A stretch of DNA of 18,986 nt. Source: Sulfurimonas sp. (GTDB taxonomy: Bacteria > Campylobacterota > Campylobacteria > Campylobacterales > Sulfurimonadaceae). The translations under genes were made by a program, and so were the position numbers. The stretch spans positions 59,856 to 78,841 of the forward strand of contig NVUO01000010.1 of the NCBI GenBank assembly GCA_002733155.1, read 5' to 3'. Shown piece after piece: positions 6,559-14,670 of this stretch; position 1 is the first letter of the stretch; each line of letters opens with the position of its first letter. The notes below the pieces were generated by a model that had not been told where the DNA came from, made no database searches, and saw only the letters and a program-made list of their open reading frames with translations.

Positions 6559-8047
6559 TTTTCAGCTCAATCTTAGTATCAAAAATAAACTGGTCTATTC
6601 TTTGCTGAAATGAAACAGACTGATATGAAATTTGTTTTGCAATTTTTGTATCTATGCTACTTTGTAAAGAGATAATTTCAAGTTCTCTTTTAGTCAATTT
6701 CAACTCTAGTTTATCTATAAGAATTTGCTGTTGCTTAAGCTGAGATTGTTGAGTGTTGATTAAAGTTTGATGTATATATACAGAGTGTTTAATATTATTT
6801 AGCCTTAAAAGATTATAACTCCATCTTAAAAACCAGCCAAGTATAGGGATTTTTTTTATACTTTGTTTAAATGATTTTTTATTTTTTTTCAAATTTTTTA
6901 TTTTAGTTGGTTTAAACTTTTTATCAAATTTTTTGATTTTTTCAAATAGTAACTCTGTACTTTCATTCCAGTTTATCCATCTAAAATCAGCTGGAACTTG
7001 TAAAGATTCTGATATACCAGTTTCTTCAAATTTTGATATTTGAGATACTAAATCGTTCTTGTTTTGCAAATCAAAATATCCTATCCTTTGTGATCCAACT
7101 TCTCTGTGTATAGGTATATCACTAGCTAAAACTGCTAATTTGTTATTTAAACTCTCAATAATAGGAAGACCAAAACCCTCTATAAATGATGGAAATAAAA
7201 GCATTTTAGAGTTTTTATAACAATAAGTTAACTCTTCATCATTTAAGTTGCCAAAATGAAAAAGTTTTGTATTGTAGTATTTATGATTATAAATTCTAAG
7301 CATCAAATCATCTACCTTCCAACCTATTTTACCTACGATATTTAAGGTAACATCTATATTATTTTCCCACAATATATCAAATACATCTAATAAATATTTG
7401 TGGTTTTTTCTAGGTTCTAATGTACATACAATTAAGTATATACTTTTGTTTTGTTTTTTATATAATGAGATTAAAGATTTATTTATCTCTATAGTTTGTA
7501 TATCTGATTTTTTGGACTTAAAATCAGAACCTAATAAAAAGTGATCAAAAAACTTACTTTTTACCTTATCTGGGTATTTATTTTCTAAATATTTTTTCAA
7601 GTCATTTTCTACAGTTTTAGAGATTGTAATAAAAGCATCAATAAGCTCTATAGCCTGATTAAACCATTCATTAAACAATTTAACTAAGACCTCATCACAA
7701 TACTGAGGATGCGATATTGGTATAAGGTCATAAATAACTCCTATAACCATAGCCCCAGTTGATTTTACATACATTACACTAGCCCAGGTATCTAAATGCC
7801 ACGAGGAATCTAAAAGTAATAAGACATCACCTTTTTTTGTTTTTATATTTCCATCAAGTTCAGATTTATTATTATTTTGTGAAATTTCTCTTAAGATTCC
7901 ATTCTCTAAAACAACTTCCATTACTTCATATTCACTAAGCTCACAGATGCCATAAATATTTTCTAGAACCTGTCTAACTACTCTTTGAATTCCTGTATTT
8001 AAGTTTGTTGTGCTTATGAATGAACAATCAATTAATAATTTTTTCAT
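6545..8047 (-). CDS. Family 4 glycosyltransferase with C-terminal coiled coil
   Basis: 500 residues. The N-terminus has the motif TGIQRVVRQVLE (18-29), shared with the next upstream gene. The donor-binding half has CTLEPRKNH (208-216), IVGKIGW (237-243) and an intact EX7E pair Glu290/Glu298 in FIEGFGLPIIES. Residues about 1-375 are therefore a GT-B enzyme that probably adds a nucleotide-activated sugar to the growing surface glycan. After a very lysine-rich stretch (about 371-400), which could contact membrane or nucleic acid, and a short hydrophobic/aromatic stretch (ILGWFLRWSYNLL, 402-414), residues about 424-495 are rich in Gln, Leu, Lys and Ile with coiled-coil character. The start ATG has AGAGGA upstream and is 8 bp after the preceding stop; the 3' end overlaps the next gene by 14 bp. 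Confidence 0.88.
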   Translation of the reverse strand: MKKLLIDCSFISTTNLNTGIQRVVRQVLENIYGICELSEYEVMEVVLENGILREISQNNNKSELDGNIKTKKGDVLLLLDSSWHLDTWASVMYVKSTGAMVIGVIYDLIPISHPQYCDEVLVKLFNEWFNQAIELIDAFITISKTVENDLKKYLENKYPDKVKSKFFDHFLLGSDFKSKKSDIQTIEINKSLISLYKKQNKSIYLIVCTLEPRKNHKYLLDVFDILWENNIDVTLNIVGKIGWKVDDLMLRIYNHKYYNTKLFHFGNLNDEELTYCYKNSKMLLFPSFIEGFGLPIIESLNNKLAVLASDIPIHREVGSQRIGYFDLQNKNDLVSQISKFEETGISESLQVPADFRWINWNESTELLFEKIKKFDKKFKPTKIKNLKKNKKSFKQSIKKIPILGWFLRWSYNLLRLNNIKHSVYIHQTLINTQQSQLKQQQILIDKLELKLTKRELEIISLQSSIDTKIAKQISYQSVSFQQRIDQFIFDTKIELKNEKL

Positions 8048-8055
8048 TTTATCCT

Positions 8056-9228
8056 CTATTTAATTACTGTATAGCTTAATGTATTTGATATGTTTGTATA
8101 AAAATTATCCCAGATTGGGGCTTTATAATTAGATTTTATATATTTTATTCTTTTATTATAAATAGAAGGATTATCTAAATACTTAGATATTATATCTACC
8201 AATTTATTTTCATCTTTATCTAATATATAATCAGCACAATCAGTTCCAACCTCTTTCATAGAGCTATTGTCCAAAACTATAGTTATGTTTGAATGCTTAA
8301 GTGACTCTACTACAGGGAGACCGTACCCCTCATATATTGAAAGATATGTAACAAGAAAAGCCCTATCATAAAAAAAACTTAACTCTGCATCATTTACCTC
8401 ATCGAGATGGTGAATATAACTATTTTTTAATGGATGTTTATTTAATATCTCAGCAAATTTTTCTATATTCCAACCTACTTTCCCAATCAATACTAAATGT
8501 AGGTCTGGATAGCTAATGTGTAATTTCTCAAAGGCTTTAAGAACTTGGTCTTGACATTTTCGTGGCTCCAATGTAGCTACAAACAATATATATTTTTTTG
8601 ACAATAAACTTTTATAATTATTTGACATCAGGTCAAGTTTAGGATTTTGTAATAAATTTAGTGATGAAAAATCTGAGCCTAAATAAACAACCTTTTTGTT
8701 TATATTTTTTCTATTTATATAAACTGGCTGGAGTTTATCAAAGTCATCTAAGGCAGATTTAGAATCAAAAAATACTAAATCACTATATTTATATACAGAA
8801 TCTAAAAAAGATTGAAAATTTTGTTTAGTATTATCTTTTACGAAATCTGGGAAAAGCATTGGTATTAAATCATATATAAAATTTACTATTTTAAAATTAT
8901 GATTTTTTAGTTTTTTGTATAGTGTAAATCTTTTTTGTGAAGCATTCCAAACAGAATCCATATCAAAAAATACTTTTGTACTTTTTGAATTTTGAAATAA
9001 ATCTAGTTCTTTGTTCGTTTTAAACTCATAATTTTGTACGTCTTTTAAAAAAAGCACCACCTCTTTATTATCTAAAAGTTGGTATATAGATAAGCTAGCA
9101 TTATAAATAATTACATTAATATTATTTTGCTTATTTATCGCTCTTTGTAAATATTCTCTAACTACCCTTTGAATTCCAGTAGTAATCCGAGTTCTCAAAA
9201 ACTCAGATATATCTAAATAAATAATCAT
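8056..9228 (-). CDS. Family 4 glycosyltransferase
   Basis: 390 residues, a single GT-B enzyme. TTGIQRVVREYL (16-27) near the N-terminus matches the same motif in the neighbouring 500-residue protein. FVATLEPRKCQDQVLKAF (216-233), LIGKVGWN (247-254) and the EX7E pair Glu300/Glu308 in YEGYGLPVVES mark the nucleotide-sugar half. The two neighbouring transferases are clearly related and may have arisen by duplication, but the sugar and linkage are unknown. It lacks the basic and coiled-coil tail of its neighbour. Its ATG overlaps the wzt stop as TAATG, which implies translational coupling. Confidence 0.88.
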   Translation of the reverse strand: MIIYLDISEFLRTRITTGIQRVVREYLQRAINKQNNINVIIYNASLSIYQLLDNKEVVLFLKDVQNYEFKTNKELDLFQNSKSTKVFFDMDSVWNASQKRFTLYKKLKNHNFKIVNFIYDLIPMLFPDFVKDNTKQNFQSFLDSVYKYSDLVFFDSKSALDDFDKLQPVYINRKNINKKVVYLGSDFSSLNLLQNPKLDLMSNNYKSLLSKKYILFVATLEPRKCQDQVLKAFEKLHISYPDLHLVLIGKVGWNIEKFAEILNKHPLKNSYIHHLDEVNDAELSFFYDRAFLVTYLSIYEGYGLPVVESLKHSNITIVLDNSSMKEVGTDCADYILDKDENKLVDIISKYLDNPSIYNKRIKYIKSNYKAPIWDNFYTNISNTLSYTVIK

Positions 9229-10442
9229 TACTTATTTATTTCTACAAGTTTTATGCTTGGTTCAAGTCTACAAAGACCTATAAAAAAATCATCCCTAGAG
9301 GCTGATATAGTAAAGTTTAGTGCATTGTCTAACCAATGATAACACTGCTCAGTATGCCAATCTCCCGTATGAATTGCTAAACCTAGGCTGTATTTTCCAA
9401 CACCTATATTAAAAGGCATAGTATAGGTACATAAATAAGTATTATTTGCCTCTAGTTTCATAACCTGTTTTTTATAAAAAGTATTTGTACCATATATATC
9501 TTGGGCAAATTTATCTCGTATATGCATACCAATAGTAGCATTAGATACATCAATCTTTGCGTCTAGTTCTATCTCAATATCTACAATATCACCTGTCTGA
9601 ATATCTTTTACAATATTTCCATCTTTTTTAATATTTACACTTTTAATCTCAACCTCAAAGGTACCAAAAGAGTTCTTTTTGTCCATATCTATTTTAATAT
9701 TAGATTCATCATCATTTAGTTTTGCTATTAAAAAGTTATAATTATTTATAACATTCTCCGGAGTATCTGTTATGACGACTTCACCCTTATGTAAAAGAAT
9801 AGCCCTGTCACATAAAAGTTTTAGAGAATTTAAATCATGGGATACGTAAATAATTGACATGTTTTTTTCTTTTCTAGACTTTAGTGCCTTTGAACATTTT
9901 GCAGAAAAGTGAGCATCTCCAACAGAGAGAGCTTCATCAACTATAAGTACCTTAGGGTTTGAAAAAATAGCAATAGAAAAAGCTAGTCTCATCTGCATAC
10001 CAGAGGAGTAGGTTCTTATAGGCTCATTTATATAATCACCTAATTCACTAAACTCTATAATATTTTTTAAATTTTCATCTATCTCTTTATTACTCATACC
10101 AATAAGAGTTCCGTTTAGATAGATATTATCCCTTCCGTTTTGCTCATTGTTAAAGCCAGTACCAAGTTCTAAAAGAGCGGTAACCCTACCGTGCCTTATA
10201 ATTTCACCAGATGTTTGGCTTATAACACCAGCAATAAGTTTAAGTATAGTTGATTTTCCAGCACCGTTTACACCAATAATGCCTAGAGTCTCACCCTCAT
10301 ATAAATCAAAGGATATATCTTTGTTTGAGGTAAACTCTTTATGATAGTCTTTTTTTAAAAAAATCTCTTTTAATCTATCAAAATTATTTTTGTATATTTT
10401 ATAGATTTTAGTTATATTTTTAACTTCTAATATTTTATTCAT
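9228..10442 (-). CDS. wzt: Polysaccharide export ABC transporter ATPase with C-terminal glycan-binding domain
   Basis: 404 residues. The ATPase half has Walker A GVNGAGKST (57-65), ABC signature YSSGMQMR (145-152), Walker B VLIVDEAL (165-172) and the switch His202. Residues about 250-385 form an extra C-terminal beta-rich domain (IGMHIRDKFAQDIYGTNT, then YTMPFNIGVGKYSLGLAIHTG). This is typical of Wzt proteins that recognise the finished, end-modified polysaccharide before export, as in the E. coli O9a type. The partner permease is the wzm gene at 12499-13272, separated from wzt by the metalloprotease gene. No terminal-modification enzyme of the WbdD type is seen in the window. The ATG is weakly preceded by purines, and an extended -10 promoter lies about 55 bp upstream. 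It is followed immediately by three glycosyltransferase genes. Confidence 0.93.
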   Translation of the reverse strand: MNKILEVKNITKIYKIYKNNFDRLKEIFLKKDYHKEFTSNKDISFDLYEGETLGIIGVNGAGKSTILKLIAGVISQTSGEIIRHGRVTALLELGTGFNNEQNGRDNIYLNGTLIGMSNKEIDENLKNIIEFSELGDYINEPIRTYSSGMQMRLAFSIAIFSNPKVLIVDEALSVGDAHFSAKCSKALKSRKEKNMSIIYVSHDLNSLKLLCDRAILLHKGEVVITDTPENVINNYNFLIAKLNDDESNIKIDMDKKNSFGTFEVEIKSVNIKKDGNIVKDIQTGDIVDIEIELDAKIDVSNATIGMHIRDKFAQDIYGTNTFYKKQVMKLEANNTYLCTYTMPFNIGVGKYSLGLAIHTGDWHTEQCYHWLDNALNFTISASRDDFFIGLCRLEPSIKLVEINK

Positions 10443-10497
10443 TGTCTATTTTAATTCTTTCACAAAACTCTTTACTTGTAAGTATCATTTTATGCGT

Positions 10498-10506
10498 ATT
10501 ATAGCA
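10498..10506 (-). promoter_or_regulatory. Extended -10 promoter for wzt and the glycosyltransferases
   Basis: The minus strand reads TGCTATAAT, a perfect extended -10 (TG-N-TATAAT), 56 bases upstream of the wzt ATG in the 242-bp gap after the metalloprotease gene. No convincing -35 is seen at 17 bp, which extended -10 promoters do not need. It suggests that the wzt-glycosyltransferase block is a separate transcription unit. Confidence 0.5.
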
Positions 10507-10517
10507 TATACATAACT

Positions 10518-10672
10518 GTCATTCTGAACTTGAACATATGTCATTCCGTGCTTGACACGGAATCTAAGCTAAAATACTAGACCCTGAATCAAGTTCAGGG
10601 TGACGGTCGAGCAAGTTCAGGGTGACGGTTAATTTGGTTCATGGTGACGGTTAATCTAGTTTCTGGTGACGG
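10518..10672. repeat. Palindromic repeat module 8 between metalloprotease and wzt
   Basis: From left to right: a half-palindrome (from 10518), a full inverse palindrome at 10540-10566 with arms ATTCCGTG/CACGGAAT and loop CTTGA, a short spacer, and a head palindrome from 10578 (ACCCTGAA/TTCAGGGT, loop TCAAG). The right half-site GGGTGACGG or TGGTGACGG is then repeated three more times, each 22 bp apart. It lies between the metalloprotease stop and the wzt promoter. Confidence 0.88.
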
Positions 10673-10684
10673 ATATATACATCT

Positions 10685-12499
10685 TTAAGCTATTAATATA
10701 TCTGGTGTATAGACAATACCATCAGCTAAAGATATAGCCTCAATATTTACAAAATTTACTTCATATATATCTGTTTTTAAATTATATGTATCATCTGCTA
10801 ATTTACTTAAGTTTATCTGCTCTTTAAAGAGATTTAAATAGATAGTATCGTTACCAATACCGCCATCTACATAATCACTCCCGCCATTACCTAGGTATAT
10901 TTTATCATCACCAAATGAGCTAAAAATATTGTTATCCACCTCATTATCTGTAATAATATCATCCCCAAAACCTGTTAATACATTTTCTATAATAGTACCA
11001 ATAGCTATACCTAAGTTATTTTTACCTGTATATAACTTAGCATCTGTATATAAACTTGTTAAAGTCTCTTCAATAAATATTTTCCAATAATCATCACTTA
11101 TTAAACTTTGATGAAGTTCGACTACCTGAGCTAATGTATATACATCTACACTGTTTAATGAACCTGAACGTAAATCTATATTACTTGTGCCTATAGCTGA
11201 AGACAAGTCAATAGTATCATTGCCCCCAGCATCATAAATAGTCTGTATCTTATAATCTGTATAACTAAGTGTATATACATCATCACCTGTATTTGTATCT
11301 GGATTAACTCCATATATAGCCTGCAGAGTTGCTATATCATATAAAGAAAAAAGCTCTGGCTGAAAAGGTGCTGCTACATAAGAGATTGTATTTTGATTTA
11401 CGCTAAAGCTAGGTACATAATTAGAAGCTGAATTATAAGACATTACAGTATGATTAACATCATTTAAATCAGCTTTAAGAGTATTTGCACCTTCAAAGGG
11501 ATGTTTTAAACCTAAGGCATGTCCAAATTCATGTACAATTGTTGCATAACCTTGTTGTGATACTTCTAAGCCGAAGTCTTGTGTAGTATTAAATTCTGTG
11601 CTAAGAAAAATATCCCCATCTTCTGGATTAACTGGACCTGGCAAAAAAGCAAAACCTGAAGTATTAGCATCCATTTTAATAATATTTAAAGCAATATCCC
11701 CACCTGAGCTGACCTCTTCTAATGATATACCTAAGAGTTTATTTATCTCTTGTGTAATATTTACAACTGTATCTTTTTGATTTTGATTTAAAGCTGTCCA
11801 GTTTGTAGTAAGTTCAGCACTTCCTACAAAATTATTATAAGTATAATAAGATGATGGTATAGTTTCATTAAAACTAAAGGTAATAGTATCTGAAGTATTC
11901 CAATATGAAGTAGAGGCTAATGATGATACACCAGCTGTATTAAAATCACTTAAATCTCCAAGTCCAGTATTAATATTAGACAAACTAGTAGATAAGTCAA
12001 CTACTGAACTTAGGAAGATAATATTACTTTGAGCAAGCTGCACACTTGCTAAATCATCTGTAACTTTTAACATAACATCTTTGGCATCTTGTATATTATC
12101 AAGTCCAGCATCTGCAAAACTAATGCCAACTATAGTTTTATTTTCCATCCTAGTAGCATCGTTTCCGTTCACATCATCTAAGGCACCATTTATCAAGGCT
12201 TGAAGCATAAGACTTTGAGTAATTCTTCCGCTATCTAGTTCATTCACCCAATAAGCTAATCCTTGTGCATCTGGTAATCTTGAAAAAAGGTTTTGGTATG
12301 CTATAGTCACCGCAGAAGTTGATGATGTAGCCTCTGAATAAATTAATTTAGCCTCAGGCTGATCAAAAAAGCTACTTGCTACATCCTCTATGTTTGTAAA
12401 ACCTGATAAGTTAATCCAGTAATCCAATCCTGCTGCATCCGGCGCACGATTAAATGTAGCTATATATACCTTTGCTACTTGTTCCCTTGTAAATGCCAT
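10685..12499 (-). CDS. Secreted M10 zinc metalloprotease with DUF4214 and RTX-like repeats
   Basis: 604 residues. The N-terminal ~110 residues are a DUF4214 region with two units (YIATFNRAPDAAGLDYW at 12-28 and YQNLFSRLPDAQGLAYW at 68-84). A serralysin-like catalytic domain follows, with the zinc site HEFGHALGLKH (323-333, ligands His323, His327, His333, catalytic Glu324) and a Met-turn at Met353 in VMSYNS. Residues about 505-555 carry glycine/aspartate repeats (GFGDDIITD, SFGDDKIYLGNGGSDYVDGG). There is no N-terminal signal peptide, so type I secretion via the C-terminus is the likely route. The domain order is unusual for serralysins, which generally have no N-terminal DUF4214. The ATG overlaps the wzm stop as TAATG, so translation is coupled to a polysaccharide exporter gene. 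The substrate is unknown. Confidence 0.9.
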   Translation of the reverse strand: MAFTREQVAKVYIATFNRAPDAAGLDYWINLSGFTNIEDVASSFFDQPEAKLIYSEATSSTSAVTIAYQNLFSRLPDAQGLAYWVNELDSGRITQSLMLQALINGALDDVNGNDATRMENKTIVGISFADAGLDNIQDAKDVMLKVTDDLASVQLAQSNIIFLSSVVDLSTSLSNINTGLGDLSDFNTAGVSSLASTSYWNTSDTITFSFNETIPSSYYTYNNFVGSAELTTNWTALNQNQKDTVVNITQEINKLLGISLEEVSSGGDIALNIIKMDANTSGFAFLPGPVNPEDGDIFLSTEFNTTQDFGLEVSQQGYATIVHEFGHALGLKHPFEGANTLKADLNDVNHTVMSYNSASNYVPSFSVNQNTISYVAAPFQPELFSLYDIATLQAIYGVNPDTNTGDDVYTLSYTDYKIQTIYDAGGNDTIDLSSAIGTSNIDLRSGSLNSVDVYTLAQVVELHQSLISDDYWKIFIEETLTSLYTDAKLYTGKNNLGIAIGTIIENVLTGFGDDIITDNEVDNNIFSSFGDDKIYLGNGGSDYVDGGIGNDTIYLNLFKEQINLSKLADDTYNLKTDIYEVNFVNIEAISLADGIVYTPDILIA

Positions 12500-13272
12500 T
12501 ATATGATATCCTTAATTGTGCCAATCATTTTTTTATATAAAAAACCAGCTATAACAAGAGTGGAAAAGCTAATTATCATTATCGTAACTAATAGTTCTAA
12601 AGAGGGAGCTTTTGAGTATAAAAAAATATCTTGATATATTTGTGCATAAAAATAAAATGGATTGTAATTCAGTATAAATGGATAATTTTTTTCTAACATC
12701 TCTTTCATATAAATAATAGGTGACATCCAAAACCATAATTGAATTATTATAGGTATAGCCTCTTTTAAATCTTTAAAAAATGGGGTAAATAATGAAAGTA
12801 TTACACCTAAGGCAAATACAAACATAGTTTGTAAAAACATTATCGGTAAAATCCAAAGAAAAGTCCATGTTACATCCTGTCCAACTATAAGTAAAAATCC
12901 AATACCAAGTAAGATAGAAAGCATAAAAAGAAAAAATTCAGTTATTGTGATAGCTATTTGAAAAGTAAACATAGGGACATTTATTTTTTTAATAAGGTTT
13001 GCTTTTTGTTCAAAAGAGGTATTTAGCCTAATTAATATAGTACTAAAAGATGTCCAAGCTAGTAAACCTGGTACTAAGTAAATACTATATGCGTAAGTAT
13101 TATCAACAATATTCATCTTCATTTTCATAAAATCTGAAAATATTACTGTATATATAAATATAGTAATTATTGGTGATAATACATACCAAAGTTGTCCTAG
13201 TCCAGTACCAATGTATCTTTCTTTAAAATCTCTTAGTGCAAAACTAAATGCAAGTAATAAGTTATGCTTCAA
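12499..13272 (-). CDS. wzm: Polysaccharide export ABC-2 permease
   Basis: 257 residues with about six membrane segments (roughly 28-48, 64-84, 104-129, 138-161, 173-190, 226-246). The cytoplasmic N-terminal motif RDFKERYIGTGLGQLWYVLSP is characteristic of Wzm/KpsM-type ABC-2 permeases, which with Wzt move lipid-linked polysaccharide across the inner membrane. The start is TTG, directly after the manC stop, supported by AAAAGG six bases upstream. Its stop overlaps the metalloprotease ATG as TAATG. Its cognate ATPase, wzt, lies one gene further on rather than immediately next to it, which is unusual. Confidence 0.92.
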   Translation of the reverse strand: MKHNLLLAFSFALRDFKERYIGTGLGQLWYVLSPIITIFIYTVIFSDFMKMKMNIVDNTYAYSIYLVPGLLAWTSFSTILIRLNTSFEQKANLIKKINVPMFTFQIAITITEFFLFMLSILLGIGFLLIVGQDVTWTFLWILPIMFLQTMFVFALGVILSLFTPFFKDLKEAIPIIIQLWFWMSPIIYMKEMLEKNYPFILNYNPFYFYAQIYQDIFLYSKAPSLELLVTIMIISFSTLVIAGFLYKKMIGTIKDII

Positions 13273-14655
13273 CTAAAGCCTTTTATAATCATCTTCTAAT
13301 CTAATTATATCATCCTCACCAAGATAATCACCAATTTGTGCCTCAATTATAATTAAATCTAATTTACCTGCATTTTCTAGTCTATGAATTTCACCCATTG
13401 GTATATATATAGATTCATTAGAACGGACTGCAATCTCCTCTTTTCCTAAGGTAACTATAGCTGTCCCGCTAACTACAGTCCAATGTTCACTTCTATGTTG
13501 ATGTTTTTGCAAGGATAATCTTTGACCTGGTTTTACAATTATTTTTTTTATTTTATATTTTTCTTCATCTTGTAGTATTGTATAATTGCCCCATGGTCTA
13601 TGTGCAGTTAAATGGATATTATGTAATTGAGTATTTTTTCTTATCTCTTTAACTATTCTTTTAACTTTTTGTGATGAACCTTTTTTACTAATAAGAAGGG
13701 CATCTGATGTATCAACAATTATTAAATCTTCAACATCTACTGTTGCAATTTTCCTCTCATTTCCATAAATAAGGTTATTTTTACTGTCAATTGATATATG
13801 TTTGTCATTAATAGTATTTCCATGGGCATCTTTATTAAACTCTTCATATAAGGCATCAAAACTTCCTAAATCAGACCAAGACATATCTGAGGGGATTACT
13901 TTTACCTTTGATGACTTCTCCATTACTGCATAATCTATAGAGTCTTCAGGTATAGCTAACATATTTTCTTCTTTGATTCTAATAAGCTTATTAATATCAT
14001 CTCCATCTATATGTGCATTATTTAAAGCAGTTGCAGCTGTCTCATAAATATCTGCTGAGTATTTTTTAAGCTCACTTAAAAATACTCCAGCCTTAAAACA
14101 AAACATTCCACTATTCCAGTAGTAGTTTCCAGCTTCTAAGTATAAACTAGCTGTTTGAAAATCTGGTTTTTCATGAAAAGCTTTAACATCTTTACCATCA
14201 GCTTCTATATATCCAAAACCCGTCTCTGCAAAACTTGGTTTTATGCCAAAGGTAACAAGGTAACCATTATCTGCCATCTCTTTTGCATCAGATACAACTT
14301 TTTTATAAGCATCTTCATTTTTAATTACATGGTCACTTGGGGTCACTAATACTATCTCATCTGGATCTAAATGTAGACATGCCAAAGCTATAGCTGGGGC
14401 TGTATTTCTTCCAACTGGTTCTAATAAATATTTATTTTGTTTTTTATTTAATTCATTTAATTGGTCTAAGGCTAAAAAGTATTGATCTTTATTTGAGATG
14501 ATAAACTTACCATCACATAGTTTAGAATTTCTTTGTACAGTAAGCTGAAATAATGATTTATCATCAAAAAGTTTTACAAATTGTTTAGGCATAAGAGTAC
14601 GACTAATTGGCCATAATCTTGTACCGTTACCACCACATAAAATTATATTAATCAT
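13273..14655 (-). CDS. manC: Mannose-1-phosphate guanylyltransferase / mannose-6-phosphate isomerase
   Basis: 460 residues, the normal length of the bifunctional GMP-PMI (ManC/AlgA) family. The nucleotidyltransferase domain has GGNGTRLWP (8-16) with the catalytic Lys24 in MPKQF, TPSDH (105-109), and HEKP (161-164). The isomerase cupin has HRPWGNY (352-358) and QKHQHRSEHWTVVSGTA (383-399) with the metal-binding His cluster, plus GEIHRLEN (421-428). It makes GDP-mannose from GTP and mannose-1-phosphate, and can also interconvert fructose- and mannose-6-phosphate. GDP-mannose is the donor for mannose and the precursor for sugars such as rhamnose or fucose. No phosphomannomutase gene is in the window. 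AAGGAA lies upstream of the ATG, and the three-unit repeat 14671-14793 precedes it. Confidence 0.95.
   Translation of the reverse strand: MINIILCGGNGTRLWPISRTLMPKQFVKLFDDKSLFQLTVQRNSKLCDGKFIISNKDQYFLALDQLNELNKKQNKYLLEPVGRNTAPAIALACLHLDPDEIVLVTPSDHVIKNEDAYKKVVSDAKEMADNGYLVTFGIKPSFAETGFGYIEADGKDVKAFHEKPDFQTASLYLEAGNYYWNSGMFCFKAGVFLSELKKYSADIYETAATALNNAHIDGDDINKLIRIKEENMLAIPEDSIDYAVMEKSSKVKVIPSDMSWSDLGSFDALYEEFNKDAHGNTINDKHISIDSKNNLIYGNERKIATVDVEDLIIVDTSDALLISKKGSSQKVKRIVKEIRKNTQLHNIHLTAHRPWGNYTILQDEEKYKIKKIIVKPGQRLSLQKHQHRSEHWTVVSGTAIVTLGKEEIAVRSNESIYIPMGEIHRLENAGKLDLIIIEAQIGDYLGEDDIIRLEDDYKRL
13279..13284 (-). promoter_or_regulatory. Ribosome binding site deciding the wzm TTG start
   Basis: AAAAGG within the last manC codons is six bases before the TTG at 13272. 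The TTG follows directly after the manC TAG, so reinitiation or coupling is likely. Confidence 0.5.
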
Positions 14656-14670
14656 ATATCAGAATTCCTT

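Noticed and set aside
13270..13290. Possible frameshift or missing start at the manC/wzm junction because wzm lacks an ATG
   Set aside because: TTG directly after the manC stop has a well-placed AAAAGG and gives the expected N-terminus of the family, so no error needs to be assumed.
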